DNA of 64,000 bases from Brachionus manjavacas. Its lineage: Eukaryota; Rotifera; Eurotatoria; Ploima; Brachionidae. Positions within the stretch are counted from its first letter, which is position 1. Each line of letters begins with the position of its first letter. The stretch is taken from NCBI GenBank assembly GCA_019054805.1, contig JAHQIY010000005.1, positions 3,083,501 to 3,147,500 of the forward strand, given 5' to 3'. The position numbers and the translations under genes are program-made. Of the stretch, positions 32,741-45,303 are shown in pieces. The notes beneath the pieces are model-generated. The model was not told where the DNA came from. It did no database searches and saw nothing but the letters and a program-made list of their open reading frames with translations.

Positions 32741-35355
32741 TTAAATTAAATTTTTAACTTTGTAAATAATTTTTTCATAATAAATTAAGTTTCTAAAAAT
32801 TTCATGGTCTAGACCGAAAACAAAACAGTTAAGTTTATTTTTGACTGATGGAAAAATAAACGGTATTATTAAAATACATACGGGTAATTTTAAAGCATAC
32901 GGGTAACGATGGCGTACACCCGTATGCTTTAAAAGAAAATGCGTCAAGCTGGTCACAACCTCTAAAACTAATTTTCCAGAGATCGATGAACACGGGAGTC
33001 CTTAAAGCTTGGTTGGAAGCGAATGTGACTCCCTTGTTCAAAAAGGGAAACAATTCAGATCCAGCAAACTATAGACCAATTTCGTTGACTTCCGTTCCGT
33101 GCAAGATAATGGAAAAGTTAGTAAAAATAGAAACTATTTCCTTCCTCAACAAACACAACCTGTTATCGAAAAAACAACATGGCTTCGTCAACAAAAAAGC
33201 TTGCGTCACGAACCTTTTAGAGACTTTACCACAAAAGCGCTCGCTTCAAAACAATCGGTCGATATCGTCTTTCTAGATTTTGCCAAAGCCTTTGACAAAG
33301 TTCCACACGAACGTCTCTTATTCAAATTAGGTAAATATGGAATAAAAGAAGAATTATTAAACTGGATAAGGGCTTTTCTCACCGACCGCAGACAAAGAGT
33401 AATTTTAGGTGACAGTGCGTCCGACTGGCTCAAAGTGCACAGCGGAGTTCCCCAAGGCTCAGTACTTGGCCCAACGCTGTTCATCATCTTTATTAACGAC
33501 CTTGCTGAATCTCTCAAGTGCACAACCAAAATGTACGCAGACGACACAAAAATTATGGCAAATTTAGGCTCAAAAAACACGTCAGAAAACTCTGTCAAAC
33601 TTCAACTCGACATAGACATAACAGTTAGCTGGAAAACAACTTGGTTAATGCTCCTCAATGCAGAGAAATGTAAAGTAATGCATATTGGAAAATCAAACCC
33701 AAAAACAACTTACACAATGTGCTGTTATGACTCAAACTTAACCGTTGATATTGCCACAACCGAACGCGAAAAAGATCTCGGAGTACTAATCTCTAACGAC
33801 CTTAAGCCTAGCGCTCAAGTAAACAAAGCAGCTTCAAATGCAAATAGTTTATTAGGTCTCCTAAAAAGGACATTCGTTTTCAGAGATGCTAAACTCTGAA
33901 AAATACTTTATACGTCTTACGTGAGACCTCAAATTGAATTCGCCGTCTCGGCCTGGTCACCTTATACAAAAAAAGACATAAAAACACTCGAACAAAAGTT
34001 CAACAGAGAGCCACCAAAGTCTCTTACGAGTTAAGACATCTTCCGTATGAAATAAGATGCAACAGATTAGGCTTTTCATCATTATTCATCAGAAGAATAC
34101 GCGGCGATCTAATTCAAAAGTACAAACTCGAAAAAGGTCTAGAAGAAATCAACTGGCACGAAAATCCTAAATGTGGAGAACCTAGAGGTGGTCATAGAGG
34201 GCACTTAAAACGCGAAATAGTGAGATGCTGCAATCAGAGACACGAATTCTTCAACAACAGAATTGCAGACACTTGGAATGCACTCCCAAACGAAGTCATA
34301 GAATCGCTTAATGTCAAGACTTTCAAGATCAACTTAGACAAACACATTGGTAACTGCCACAGGGCGTCAGTCGCATAGCTGACGCGCTCCGCGTGATTCA
34401 TCACGCTGCAGTTTTCAACTACTACTACTACTACTACTATTAAAATACCCAACCATCTAAAAAATCGGTAAAAATATGTATTGCCGCGCACAAAATTTGT
34501 GAAAAATTGAATTCTTGAAATTGTTTTTTTGAGAGCATTTCTTTTTAATTTATCATATTGATCTAATTTGTTGCTGGCAAATAGTTCTGCAAAAACAAAA
34601 GCATCTTAAATTCCCAAGTTCATTCCTCTACCACCTTCAGGAGAATGAACATGTGCTGCATCACCGCAAAAAAATACATACTCAAAACTAAATCTTTCTA
34701 TCAATCTATGACTAATCCTAAAATCAGACCGCCGTACAAAATTTTGAACTTCACTACCTACAGGTAGTTTATTTAAAACATTTGCATCATTGCTAATTAC
34801 TTGCCAAATATTAGCCTTAATTCGAACAAGAAATGTAAAACTTTTTTTGTTTAAAAATAAAGATAAGTCATTAGGCTTTAATTCTGATTCAAGTTTAACA
34901 TCAAATAAAAACCATGGTTCCCTCAAATTTTAAATCTAATGATTTTCTTGCAGTTCTGTGAGCATCATCGGCTCAACACACATTCAAATCAATGAATTTC
35001 CGATCTTTCATTGGAATATTGGAGCTCGTATTGAACTAGATGATTTGAGACCGAAATACCTTTAACAAATGATAACTCCTTGAAAATTATTGATAAATAA
35101 AAGTGAATTGTTATGGTAAAAGTTAGCATGCTCGACTCGAAATGAATTTTTGATGGATTTAGGAGCAGCTCCAATGCGATCCATTAATTCCAAAGTACGC
35201 GAATTTACGATCAGTGCTTTGGAATTTTTATTTGGTTCAGTTAATTTGCCGACTATCAAAGGCTTAATTCTTTTTTGCGAAAAAAACAAAGCTGCTGCTA
35301 GACCAACTGGACCTGCGCCTACTTTTGAAATTTTCTTTTCATTTAAATATTCCAC
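32741..35355 (-). pseudogene. FAD-dependent (class A) monooxygenase pseudogene, split by a LINE
   Basis: The minus strand encodes a PHBH-type flavin monooxygenase. Residues 1-30 hold the dinucleotide fold VGAGPVGLAAALFFSQKRI, followed by SRTLELMDRIGA. After a degraded middle (35060-34930) comes DDAHRTARKSLDLKFEG, a frameshift, and PWFLFDVKL. Next is the second FAD motif CGDAAHVHSPEGGRGMNLGI, where the following Gln codon is a TAA stop. The C-terminal part FFTNFVRGNTYFYRFFRWLG runs into the LINE at 34437 and resumes at 32866 with PFIFPSVKNKLN, GLDHEIF and a stop at 32741. It is thus a pseudogene with at least one stop, one shift and a 1.56-kb insertion. The substrate cannot be told. Confidence 0.8.
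32878..34437 (+). mobile_element. 5'-truncated CR1/jockey-like LINE inserted in the FAD monooxygenase, 11-bp TSD
   Basis: It is flanked by TATTAAAATAC at 32867-32877 and 34438-34448. The plus strand encodes an RT from the finger region on: LEANVTPLFKKGNNSDPANYRPISLTS read in parts, then a frameshift near 33220, DIVFLDFAKAFDKVPH, SGVPQGSVLGPTLFIIFIND and MYADDTKIM. The later part has a stop at 33897, YVRPQIEFAVSAWSP, another shift near 34010 and IADTWNALPNEVIESLNV. The 3' end has two stem-loops (34364-34385 and 34391-34406) and an (ACT)n tail. At the 5' junction there is a 16-bp inverted repeat (32888-32903 and 32919-32934). It is more decayed than the sister copy at 19550-20708. Confidence 0.88.
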
Positions 35356-37092
35356 ATTTTTTTATAAAATGTTACGATCATTAGCTCAAAAATTCACCAT
35401 TTGATCAGGTTTTTTTCTAAAACGCTGAAATAAGCTTACTTAAAATTTTTCAAAAGTAAACCATGACTCAATTTCACCATAATTTAAAAGAATTATTATT
35501 TTTCCCAATTACCAAATTATGATGAAATTCTATTTATATAAATACTGATTTTTATTTTTAAAAGAAATCTTCTAAAATTATCATAAAGCAATTTTTTTTT
35601 TAAATAAAATCATTCTAAATAAGATTAGGACAACACACAAATATTAATTTTATAAATAAAAAAAATAATATCGCCTTGGTTCAAGTCAATTTTATTTTAT
35701 CAATAGGCTAAATTGAGCTGAATTTGGACCAAAATAAATTTTTGTCAAAAGTCCATTAGGTTAAAATGCAAACTTGAACTTTTTTATAAGACAAACTTTA
35801 GATATGTATAGCGTTTTGAGCTTGTAATTAATTAAAAATGCCACATAAAATTTTAATCTCGAATTATTTTATTCAAAAAAAATAAAAAAATTTTATTATG
35901 AATTTTTATCTTCAATGTTTTGGTCTAGTTTAAAATAGGCTGTTAAATCCTTTACTTAAAATCATATTTTTTATTTTCAAAAAAACACATTTTTAGTACG
36001 TCACCGAAATTTTAATACAAAGGTTCAAAGGTTGTGTCATTCTGCAATCATATTTTATCAAGGCTAGATTTTTTATTCAAGCTAACAAAAAATTTTTTTT
36101 ATTTTAAAACATTTAGTTATTCGTGAACTAAAGTGAAAATTGAAAAAATTTCACCAAGTATTAAATTAATAGTTCTAAAAAAAAGGCGTACTAAAACATT
36201 TGTCATTTTCAAATGTTCTTGCTATTCAAGATAAGATAATTTCATGAGCAACTCGATCATGTGTCATGTGACTACATTTACAAATCATTCCAGCCCTGAC
36301 TTGAATCAATTGCAGATAACCAAGGTAATGCAAGTATTAGAAAATAAAAAGCCATTTGTTTATAGAGTTTATTTTAGAGACAAATTACTTCATTCAAGCT
36401 TTCCAAAGTGACTTTGTTTCTACTCAGACATTGAGCGTTTTTTTGTTCAATTAAGCCAAGCTGCCAAGTTCATGCGACCAAAATCAAAAAGTTGAAGGAA
36501 TTAATTGATTTTTTTTAAACTTTATTGAGCTCTAATTCTAGATTTTGGACATGTTGTTGCCAAGGAGTTCAAAGTCAATTTTGGCCTCTTATAAAAGAGG
36601 ACTAAATTTGATCACTTCTATTTTAGATTGAATTTTTAGGGCGTTATCGACCTAGAGCGCGCCTTAAATTAATAAAAAAATCCTATAAATTTTAAGGGCT
36701 CGTTAAATAACTAAATGTTATCTTTACAAGATAAGCGTCTAATGGAGACAAACATGTTGTATTCGTTTAAAATTTAAACACTTCCAAAGGTACGCCCATA
36801 GAGTGCCTGGTATAATTTATTCGAGTTTAAAGTAAAAATGTGAGCAGCAGTCTTGCACGTTATTTGGTAATAAGCATACAGCGTCAGTGTAGTAGATATT
36901 ACATAATGAAGCGTTTGTTATATTTTTTTAAAAATAATTATGCTTTTTTTTTTTTTCTTATGAAGAACCTTCCCCTCTGGAAAAAATGCTCAATTTTTTG
37001 TTTACTTGGATTCTTGTTTTCTTTGCTGGCAGCTTGGTGCCTGCTCTGGCCTAAAACTAATCAAAGCTGTCTGTTTTGGTTTAGATAGTAAA
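35356..37092. other. Intergenic DNA upstream of OGDH
   Basis: About 1.7 kb with no gene seen. The OGDH promoter and 5' untranslated region should be in its right part. An upstream in-frame ATG at 37006 is present, but is not taken as the start because the 29 residues it adds do not look like a mitochondrial presequence. Confidence 0.45.
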
Positions 37093-40000
37093 ATGAGTAA
37101 AATTCTTCGAATTGGCTCGTACCTGTTGGGCAGACCGGCAACATCGCTGCACTCAAAGAGCCTTGTCCGGTCCTTGGTGAGCACACGAGCCGAAGTCAAA
37201 CTGCTTCAGCGTCGTTCCTTGAACACAACGAGCCTTTTGACCCAGCAACAACAGGACATAAATCGCACCACCGGATTTCTGAACGGCTCATCAGCTGTTT
37301 ACATCGAAGAGCTGTACCAGTCGTGGCTGAACAACCCGGACTCGGTGCACAAATCATGGGACGTCTACTTCAGAAACTACTCAGTGCAAGTGCCGCCAAC
37401 TCTTGGTCAAAGTCAGCAAGTGCCAGCCTCCGACTTGAACAAGCTGCTCGAGCTTATCAGACAGGTTTCGCCCTCAGGCTTGATGGTGGACAAGAGCAGG
37501 GCCTCGATTTCGTCATCAGAAGAACAACAGGTCGAGGACCACCTCAATTTGTATGCCCTGATCCGTTCGTACCAAATACGTGGTCACAAAAAGGCCAAAC
37601 TGGACCCGCTTGGTCTCAAGAGCTCCATTGATGTGACCCAGGAAAGTGTGCAGGACTTGGATCCGGAGTTTTACTCTTTTGCCGAATCGGACCTCGACCG
37701 AGTGTTCAAGTTGCCGCAGACAACCTTTATCGGAGGCGCCGAGCAAAGGCTCACACTGAGAGAAATCCTAAAAAGACTTGACAATGTTTACTGCAAATCA
37801 ATCGGCCTGGAGTACATGTACATAAACAGCTATGAAAAGTGCAACTGGATTCGACAGCAGTTTGAGAGGCCGAGCAGCGGAGTTTTGACCGATGAGGAAA
37901 AAAAGCGAACTCTCAAGAGATTAATTAGGGCCACTCGCTTCGAGGAGTACTTGGCCGAGACTTGGTCATCGGAGAAGCGCTTCGGTGTCGAGGGATGTGA
38001 AGTTTTGATACCTGCTATGAAAATGATCATAGACACCGTATCAACGCATGGAGTGGACACAGTTATTATGGGCATGCCGCACCGAGGCCGTCTCAATGTT
38101 CTAGCTAACATCACCCGGAAACCATTGGAAGAAATATTCTGTGAGTTTGACTCTAAACTGTCTCCGTCTGAAGAAGGAAGTGGTGATGTCAAGTATCATT
38201 TGGGTACTATGACTGAAAGAATAAATCGCGCTACCAACAGCATGATCAAATTAGTGGTCGTAGCTAACCCGTCTCATTTAGAAGCTGTCAACCCAGTGGT
38301 CCAGGGCAAGGCTAAGTCTGAGCAGTTTTATCGCGGCGATTACGATGGTGAAAAAGTAATGAGCCTGATTTTGCATGGAGACGCGGCCTTCGCTGGACAA
38401 GGAGTTGTTTATGAGACTTTTCATCTGAGCGACTTGCCTGCCTACACCACACATGGCACTGTTCACATTGTGGTTAATAACCAGATTGGATTTACCACTG
38501 ATCCAAGATCTAGCCGCTCGTCACCTTACTGTACCGATGTAGCTAGAGTAGTCAATGCTCCAATTTTCCATGTAAATGCCGATGACCCAGAAGCTGTAAT
38601 GCACGTGTGCAAAGTTGCTGCCGAATGGAGAACTAACTTCAAGAAAGATGTTGTCATAGATTTGGTTTGTTACAGAAAAATGGGCCACAACGAAGTCGAT
38701 GAACCAATGTTTACCAATCCATTCATGTACAAATCGATAAAAAAACAAATACAAGTGCTGAAAAAATATTCTGATAAATTAATTGGAGAAAATACGGTAC
38801 AAAAAGAATGGTATGATGTAAGTGAACATTTTTTTAAAAAGAATACTTAAACACTATTATTATTATTATTATTTTTATTATTAGTATTATTAATCTGCAA
38901 CGAGTTTTTAAGTACCCCGCTATGGCAGATAAAGTTTGTTGAGATTCCAGTTCAGAACAAATATGTCGTATTTTTTTCTTGAATGAATTGATTTATTCTG
39001 CATTCTTTATTTCACCCGTTAACACTCAAAGGACCGGCGGTGTCTATTTGACACTTTTTCAAACATTCAAATTTAATTTTTTAGTTAACGATCAATCATA
39101 TTTACATTTTTTAATATTTTTTTTTAAACCTTAGGTAGCGGCCTTATAAATATTCCGCTTTTCATATTACAGACTTTAAAAGGACGAATGCAACATTTAA
39201 ACAAAGTTCTTGTCAAAAATAGCCGGTTCTTTGAGTGTTAAGTTGTTGCAGTTCCAGTCAGTTGAGATTTTTTCTGCTTCGTAAGATTGAACTAAGTCAT
39301 CTCTCTTTTTCCGTTTCTTCGAGTGTAGTAGTGAGACCAAGTTTTTTAAATCTTTCGTCCTACCTCTTATTTCTTAGTGAAGGAACCGACTTTGTAGGGC
39401 ATTGTGAATTTTGAAGCAAAAAAAAAAAACAATAATTTTAAAATTAAATAACTTTTTAACTAAAAGTCTAAAAATAGTTCTGCAAAATGTATCAGCTGGT
39501 ACAAACTTTGTACCACCCAAATTTAGTATCTGCAATAACTCTGCAATTTAATTTTAATGATTTTCTAATACTTTTAGTGCTTTGCAGACTTGCAGAGTTT
39601 TTGCAGAGACTAAATTTGGGTGGTACAAAGTTTGTACCAGCTGATACATTTTGCAGAACTATTTTTAGACTTCTAGTAAAAAAGTTATTTCACTTTAAGA
39701 TTATTGTTTTTGTTCTTTGCTTCAAAATTCACAATGCCACTTTGTAGCTCTTCTTTGGACTTGTTCAATCATTTTGATGTCTTGCCTTCGATATGGGTTT
39801 CAAGCTTATGATCCATATTCCAAAAGTGGCCCAATGTGTAAAGTAGCTTGAATGTTTTCTGGTCCTATCTTTTAAATGCCTTTCTTATTCTGCTTAGAGT
39901 GCTGTTTGCTTTAGATACAATAGTTTCAATATAATCTGACCATTTTAGATCGGGTTTCACAATTATGTCAACACTGTCAATATCAACTGGACAAAATTTT

Positions 40001-43000
40001 TTCAATATTACTTAAGTGCTATGAAATTGGTTAAAATAGGTTTAATCAGAAATTTTTTTTTACCAAAAGTTAAGTTCCATTTGAGCATCGAGCATTTGAT
40101 GATTTTTTTTTTTAATTTTCATAAACTAATTTTACATAAATTTTAAGTTAAAATTTTTTGTTCAAATATTAATCCCAGATCCGGCGAAGTCGAATGTTTA
40201 AAATAAAATGAAAAAATGCTAAATTTAAAGAAATTAAGTTCTTCTAGTATAGACTGAAATCTAAATAATCGTTAAAAAATTAAAGTAATACATGTTCAAA
40301 GTAGCTTTTACGTTTTTTCTTGACTTCCTTTTCTCATTTAAAAGAATTAAATTATCGGGAAAACGAAAAAGGAAGGAAAAGGAATGGAAAATAAGAAAAA
40401 AGTTAATTTGGCACTTCTATTGATAAGCCGAGACAAAAAATTAAAAAAAAAACCAAGTCAATATTATCCAACGCTTAAGTTTGAAGCAAAATAATTGAAA
40501 ATATTTCTAACTAAAAAAAAATTTATTTTCACAATTTAGTTAAATTATTCAAATTATTAATAAACAAATATGAAAAAAAAAAAACTTTATCCAGTTAATT
40601 TTTCAGTTTTCTTTTTAATTCAAAGTGAAAATTTAAAAAAAAATTAGTTTTTTTTTGTTGAAAATTTTAGAAATTAAAAACTGGACGAAATTGAAAAATA
40701 AATTTTGATAAAGTTTGTAGTTATTCGTGAAATAAATTGTTAAAATTAGCAATGAATAAACTAAAATATATGCGAATGAGTCACTCTTGGAAAGCTGATA
40801 TAGCGATCCCTATATTGGTTTTCGTTTGCTGGGATAAACCACTATAGCTTATTATTATTATTATTAGTTGGATTTTTGGTATTCTGGTTTTTGAATTTCC
40901 ATAAAAGTTTGCCAAAATTCTTATACAAACCGTTTTCGGACTCCTAAAATATATTCAAGCTTTATCATAATTTAATTTAAACAATACAAGTCATTTATTT
41001 ATGGTTTGAAGTTTTGAAAACGAAATAATGTTGTCATTTTAATTTTTTGATAACTTTACAAATTTATTTTTATTTTTAGGCTGAAATAAAAAAATACACC
41101 GATATACTGACAGCAGCGTATGAGCAATCAAAAAATGGTATTGTCAATAAAAAGAAAGACTGGTTAGACTCACCATGGAAGAGTAAGTTGAAAATTCAAT
41201 TTTGTTTTTAACAATTCTTTTATTAGTATTTTTTGTTTTTTCTTTTAACCTATTAAGATATTGGTAAGTAAATAAATAGACTGGTACTGTCTATATTTAT
41301 CACATTTTTCATCTCTACTAGCCACGAATAAAAATGTGTTAAAATAGTTAACTAATGCTTCTTTGCTTCGATTTAATTTCTATCTAACTTAGTTTAGATC
41401 AAATATTTGCCTTAAATTTACTAATCAATTATCTTTTTAGTTGAGCTTTTTTAAATAAAAATCAAAAGTAGAATCATTTAAACTTTTTAGCTTCTGCTCG
41501 AAAAAAATTGTTAAAATTAGTGTGAAGTATGCGTGTCATTTTAGATAATTATTATCTCTGATATTATTTTAAATTTAGTTTTAAATTCAGAATTAAGATT
41601 TAAGTAATAATTTATAAGTAGAAATAAATTTGTTAATTTTAAATTTGAAATAATTAATCATTAAAAAAGGGCCTATACTTTTTATAACTAATGTAAATAT
41701 AATACTTGAATTTATTTAATATAAAATTGAATGTATAAAATTTTTTTATAACGATAAAAATGCTTTTAATGTATAAAAGTCTTTTTCAATATAAATTTTT
41801 TTTTTCCAATTAAAAATTCATTTTTTTTTAAATCGAAAATTTAAATGTTAATTAAAATTTTAATTTTAATTTTAAGAATTAAATTGTATTGTAAAAATTT
41901 GAGGGTTTGATTTTCTTATACTCAATTTACTTCTACCTAAATAAATGAGCATGACAGACTTTTTTTATAAATATTTTTTTGCAATTTTTTCAGATAAATG
42001 CCAAAGATTGCAAGTTTCAATTTGGTTAAATCGAATGAAATGAAATCATTTACTTAGAAATTTATCTTTTAAAAAAGATTAAATTTTAATTTCTGACAGG
42101 TTAAAAAAATTTGGTTAAATTTTCGTATTTTTTTGTTTTTTTAACAAATTTTTACAAATGATAGCAATAGCAGATTAATAATGTTTAAAAAGCTTAGAAA
42201 GGTTGCCTTTTTTCTAAAAGCCTAAAAGAGGTTTCTAAATTTTATCATTAAATGTATTCTGTCTCTTCTTAGAATTTTAAGGATTTTTTTTTGAAATTTA
42301 AATCATAGTAAAAGATCTGATGCTTACCTAAAAAACTCTTGTTATAATTATGCTTTAATCGATCCGCAAATTAGAATATAAGTCGTTTGATGCTTCCAAA
42401 TTAAACAACTTTTTGTTTAGGCCTAAAACTCGTTCTGCAAAATGTTTAACAGCTTTTAATCTAAATTTAGTCTCTGTAACGGCAGTGAAATTTAATTTTA
42501 ATGGTTTGGTAAAAAAAATTTATCAGATTTGCAGGGTTTTGGCAGAGACTTGATTTGGGGTGATACAAATTTTGTATCAGTTGATTTTGCAGAACAAGTT
42601 TAAGAGCTAAACCAAAAAGCAATTTAAAATTTTGGTTTTTATTTTTGTTTCAAAATTTAAAATACCAAAAATTTGACATTTTTTTTTTCATAAATTTAGC
42701 TTAAAATTTTTATTATAAATAAACCAACTATGCTATATTCTTTTTAATATAATAAATTTAAATCAAATAGCTAAATAAAATGAACAATTTTAACATAATC
42801 TTAAAGGGACAAATTAATTTAAAAAACCTATCTATATTTTTATTTAAAAGCTTTTAAAATTTTTCCTGGCTTATTTTAAAGCAATAAAATAATTTAAAAT
42901 CAATTTTTGTTTGCAAAAAGCTTAAGAAGTTTTTTAAGTGAATTAAAAAACTCAAAAATGACACTTCCCTGATTTGAAACTCTTATTTTTAACATAGATT

Positions 43001-44989
43001 TTTCATGGACTAAAAATTAAATTGAAAAAAATAAACTTATAACTGAATTGGCAAATGTTTTGAACTTAGACACATAAATTAGTCTTAATCGATTATTTTT
43101 TAATAAGAAAAAATTTGACTAAATTTTGAAATTTTTAAGAATTTTTCAAGGGACCAGGACCATTCCCTTACCCAGATACAGGCGTTAGCGAAGACGTTCT
43201 AAAGCTAGTTGGTGAAAAATACAGTGAAATACCTGATAATAAAGTATTCCCGATACATCCAGTTTTAAAGAACACTCTTAAAAAACGGGCTAAAATGATA
43301 GCCCAACGAGAGGCAGACTGGGCTATTGGAGAAGCAATGGCATTTGGTTCATTGCTGGTCGAAGGCACCCATGTTCGCCTAAGTGGCCAAGATGTCGAAC
43401 GTGGAACATTCAGTCATCGTCATCACGTTTTACACAATCAATCCAAAGATTTGGAAACTTATACTCCACTTAACCATCTTAATTTGAGCCAAGCTCAATA
43501 CACTGTATGTAACAGTTCATTGTCCGAATATGCTGTGTTAGGTTTTGAACTAGGCTATTCTCTTACGAATCCAAATTCACTTGTAATTTGGGAGGCTCAG
43601 TTTGGCGACTTTTGCAATGGCGCTCAAATCATAATCGATCAATTTTTAGCTTCTGGTGAAGCTAAATGGTTCCGTCAAAGCGGTTTGGTCATGCTTTTGC
43701 CGCACGGTTTCGAAGGTATGGGCCCAGAGCATTCAAGTGCTCGATTGGAACGATTTTTGGAGCTTACCTCTGAAGACCCAGACACAATGCCTGAAGAAAA
43801 CGAGTTCATTGCAACGAAACAATTGCAAGAAATAAACATGATTGTGGCAAACCCGACAACTCCGGCCAATTTCATGCATCTAATGAGACGCCAAGTCAAG
43901 CTACCTTTCAGAAAGCCTCTGATTGTCATGTCACCAAAAGCTCTATTACGTCATCCCGCATGTAAATCAAGCTTTGATGAAATGTTGGCTGGAAATAGCT
44001 TTATTCGCGCTTACACTGACAACGGACCAGCAAGTCAAAATCCTGAGCAGGTTAAAAAAATTATATTCTGCTCTGGCAAAGTTTACTACGATCTAGCCGA
44101 ACAACGCGATAAACGAGGCCTAAATGATCAAATAGCCATTGTCCGTTTGGAACAAGTAAAGCTAAAATTTTAATTATTTAAAAAGAATTAATTTTTAATT
44201 GAAAATCTTTAAGCTTGCTCCTTTCCCATTCGATATTGTCAAATCTGAACTATCCAAATATAAGAATGCCAAAGTTTGCTGGACCCAAGAAGAACATAAA
44301 AATGCCGGCGCCTATAACTATGCCAAATCAAGAATTCAAACAGTTTTAATGAACCTTAATGATCAAAGGATTAATCAAATTAGGTAAAAAGAATTTCTTG
44401 ACTTTTTTTTAATATTTATACATGAATTCTAGGCATTGAAATTTTTTTTTCATAAATTTTCGCCTAAAATTAAAAAAAAAACGCTCAACAAAAATCAAAT
44501 ACAAAATATCATTTTAAATAGGGATATTTGATCATGATAAGAAAAGCGCTTAGACCAGCTTAAGCTTTATCGAATGGTGCACCTGTTCAAAAAGTTATGA
44601 GCCCTAGTTTATTCGTGTATAAATTTGTTTAATTATTAAAAATTAAGTTAAAAAATTATTTTAATTTATTGATAATTTTTCATATGCAGAGAATGGTAGA
44701 TAGCTAATATTTTGCTTTTTAGCTCGAAATTTATTCCAGCTTAAAAGGGCTCAGGTTTTTATCTATATAAATGGCTCATATATGTGATTGCATGTTTCCC
44801 ATTCAAACAACCTTTCTATATTTTTTCCAACTAAAGCTTCAATTTTTTTTTGAAACTTAACAAATAAATAATTTTTATTAAAATTTTAGCTATGCCGGAC
44901 GACCAACAGCTGCTGCTACAGCAACTGGTAGCAAAATAAGTCACTACAATGAGCTGAACGATTTTTTCGACAGTTCATTTAATTTTTGA
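37093..44989 (+). CDS. OGDH: 2-oxoglutarate dehydrogenase E1 component, mitochondrial
   Basis: This is the thiamine-diphosphate E1 subunit of the 2-oxoglutarate dehydrogenase complex (TCA cycle, mitochondrial matrix). Five exons join in phase: 37093-38817, 41080-41182, 43140-44155, 44214-44383 and 44890-44989. They give 1037 residues (about 1023 in human). The first 45 residues form an Arg/Ser-rich presequence ([19 protein letters not shown]). The E1 signature [20 protein letters not shown] follows. Catalytic and cofactor blocks are [94 protein letters not shown] and CSGKVYYDL. Exon 3 starts at the first AG (43138-43139), because this gives the conserved phase. Introns 1 and 2 are about 2 kb each and hold transposon debris. 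All exons are open. Confidence 0.97.
38858..40000 (-). pseudogene. LINE RT C-terminal relic in OGDH intron 1
   Basis: On the minus strand, from about 40000, the typical CR1-like RT C-terminal order is legible: [30 protein letters not shown] (then a stop), [36 protein letters not shown]. The 341-bp fold-back element interrupts here, and SVPSLRNKR then continues in frame. After it, with stops and shifts, come FKKLGLTT and [19 protein letters not shown]. The 3' tail is an AAT-rich microsatellite at about 38858-38893. It is antisense to OGDH and dead. Confidence 0.75.
39398..39738. mobile_element. Fold-back TIR element (MULE-like MITE), 9-bp TSD
   Basis: A 341-bp near-palindrome: the arms (about 130 bp each) start GGCATTGTGAATTTTGAAGC at 39398 and end with its complement at 39738. 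Shared inner blocks include TTCTGCAAAATGTATCAGCT and GGTACAAA. It is flanked by ACTTTGTAG at 39389-39397 and 39739-39747. Skipping it and one copy of the 9-mer restores the frame of the LINE relic ([14 protein letters not shown]), which proves the borders. It has no coding capacity. The 9-bp duplication and long TIRs suggest mobilisation by a Mutator-type transposase. Confidence 0.88.
42390..42666. mobile_element. Fold-back TIR element, second copy in OGDH intron 2
   Basis: It is related to 39398-39738. CGTTCTGCAAAATGTTTAAC and CTAAATTTAG in the left arm are mirrored by GATTTTGCAGAAC and GACTTGATTTGG in the right arm. The right end TTTCAAAATTTAAAATACC resembles the canonical TTCAAAATTCACAATGCC. 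The left terminus is eroded and I see no clean target duplication. Confidence 0.6.
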
Positions 44990-45303
44990 GCAAAACCGAA
45001 TCAAACTCGATCAAAGTTGTTTATTTTTCGTTAATGTTTTTTTTAGCATAAGTTATTTCAAAACATAAAAATAAATTTTTTAATATCATTTAGAAAAAAA
45101 AAAAGATTTTTCTCTTTTTTGTTGGTTTTAATTTGATAGAAGTTTTTAGATCAATTTCTATCTAAATTTATCGAATTAAACTGAAAAATTATTTTAATAT
45201 TAATTAATTTTTTTTTAAATTAAATTCTTAAGAAATTTTCGTTTTTTATTTATTGAAAAATAAGCAATTTAGAGCAAACTTTGAATAAATAAAACTGTAT
45301 AGG
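44990..45303. other. OGDH-ADAT1 intergenic spacer
   Basis: A 314-bp AT-rich spacer. It should contain the OGDH 3' end and the ADAT1 promoter; no specific element stands out. Confidence 0.5.

Noticed and set aside
36263..36272. GTCATGTGAC, an E-box/M-box-like site upstream of OGDH
   Set aside because: A single 10-mer more than 800 bp from the start is not evidence of regulation.
37006..37092. An upstream in-frame ATG that would extend OGDH by 29 residues
   Set aside because: The added residues are Cys/Leu-rich and unlike a mitochondrial presequence; the ATG at 37093 begins a typical Arg/Ser-rich one.
37093..38817. Apparent GC shift inside OGDH exon 1 (about 55% falling to about 25% at its 3' end) as a sign of transfer or gene conversion
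   Set aside because: Exon 3 of OGDH and parts of CFAP52 reach similar GC, so ordinary codon bias in conserved regions explains it.
40780..40870. GC-richer stretch ending in a (TTA)n run, resembling a LINE 3' end
   Set aside because: No coding trace adjoins it; it may be a LINE tail but cannot be supported.
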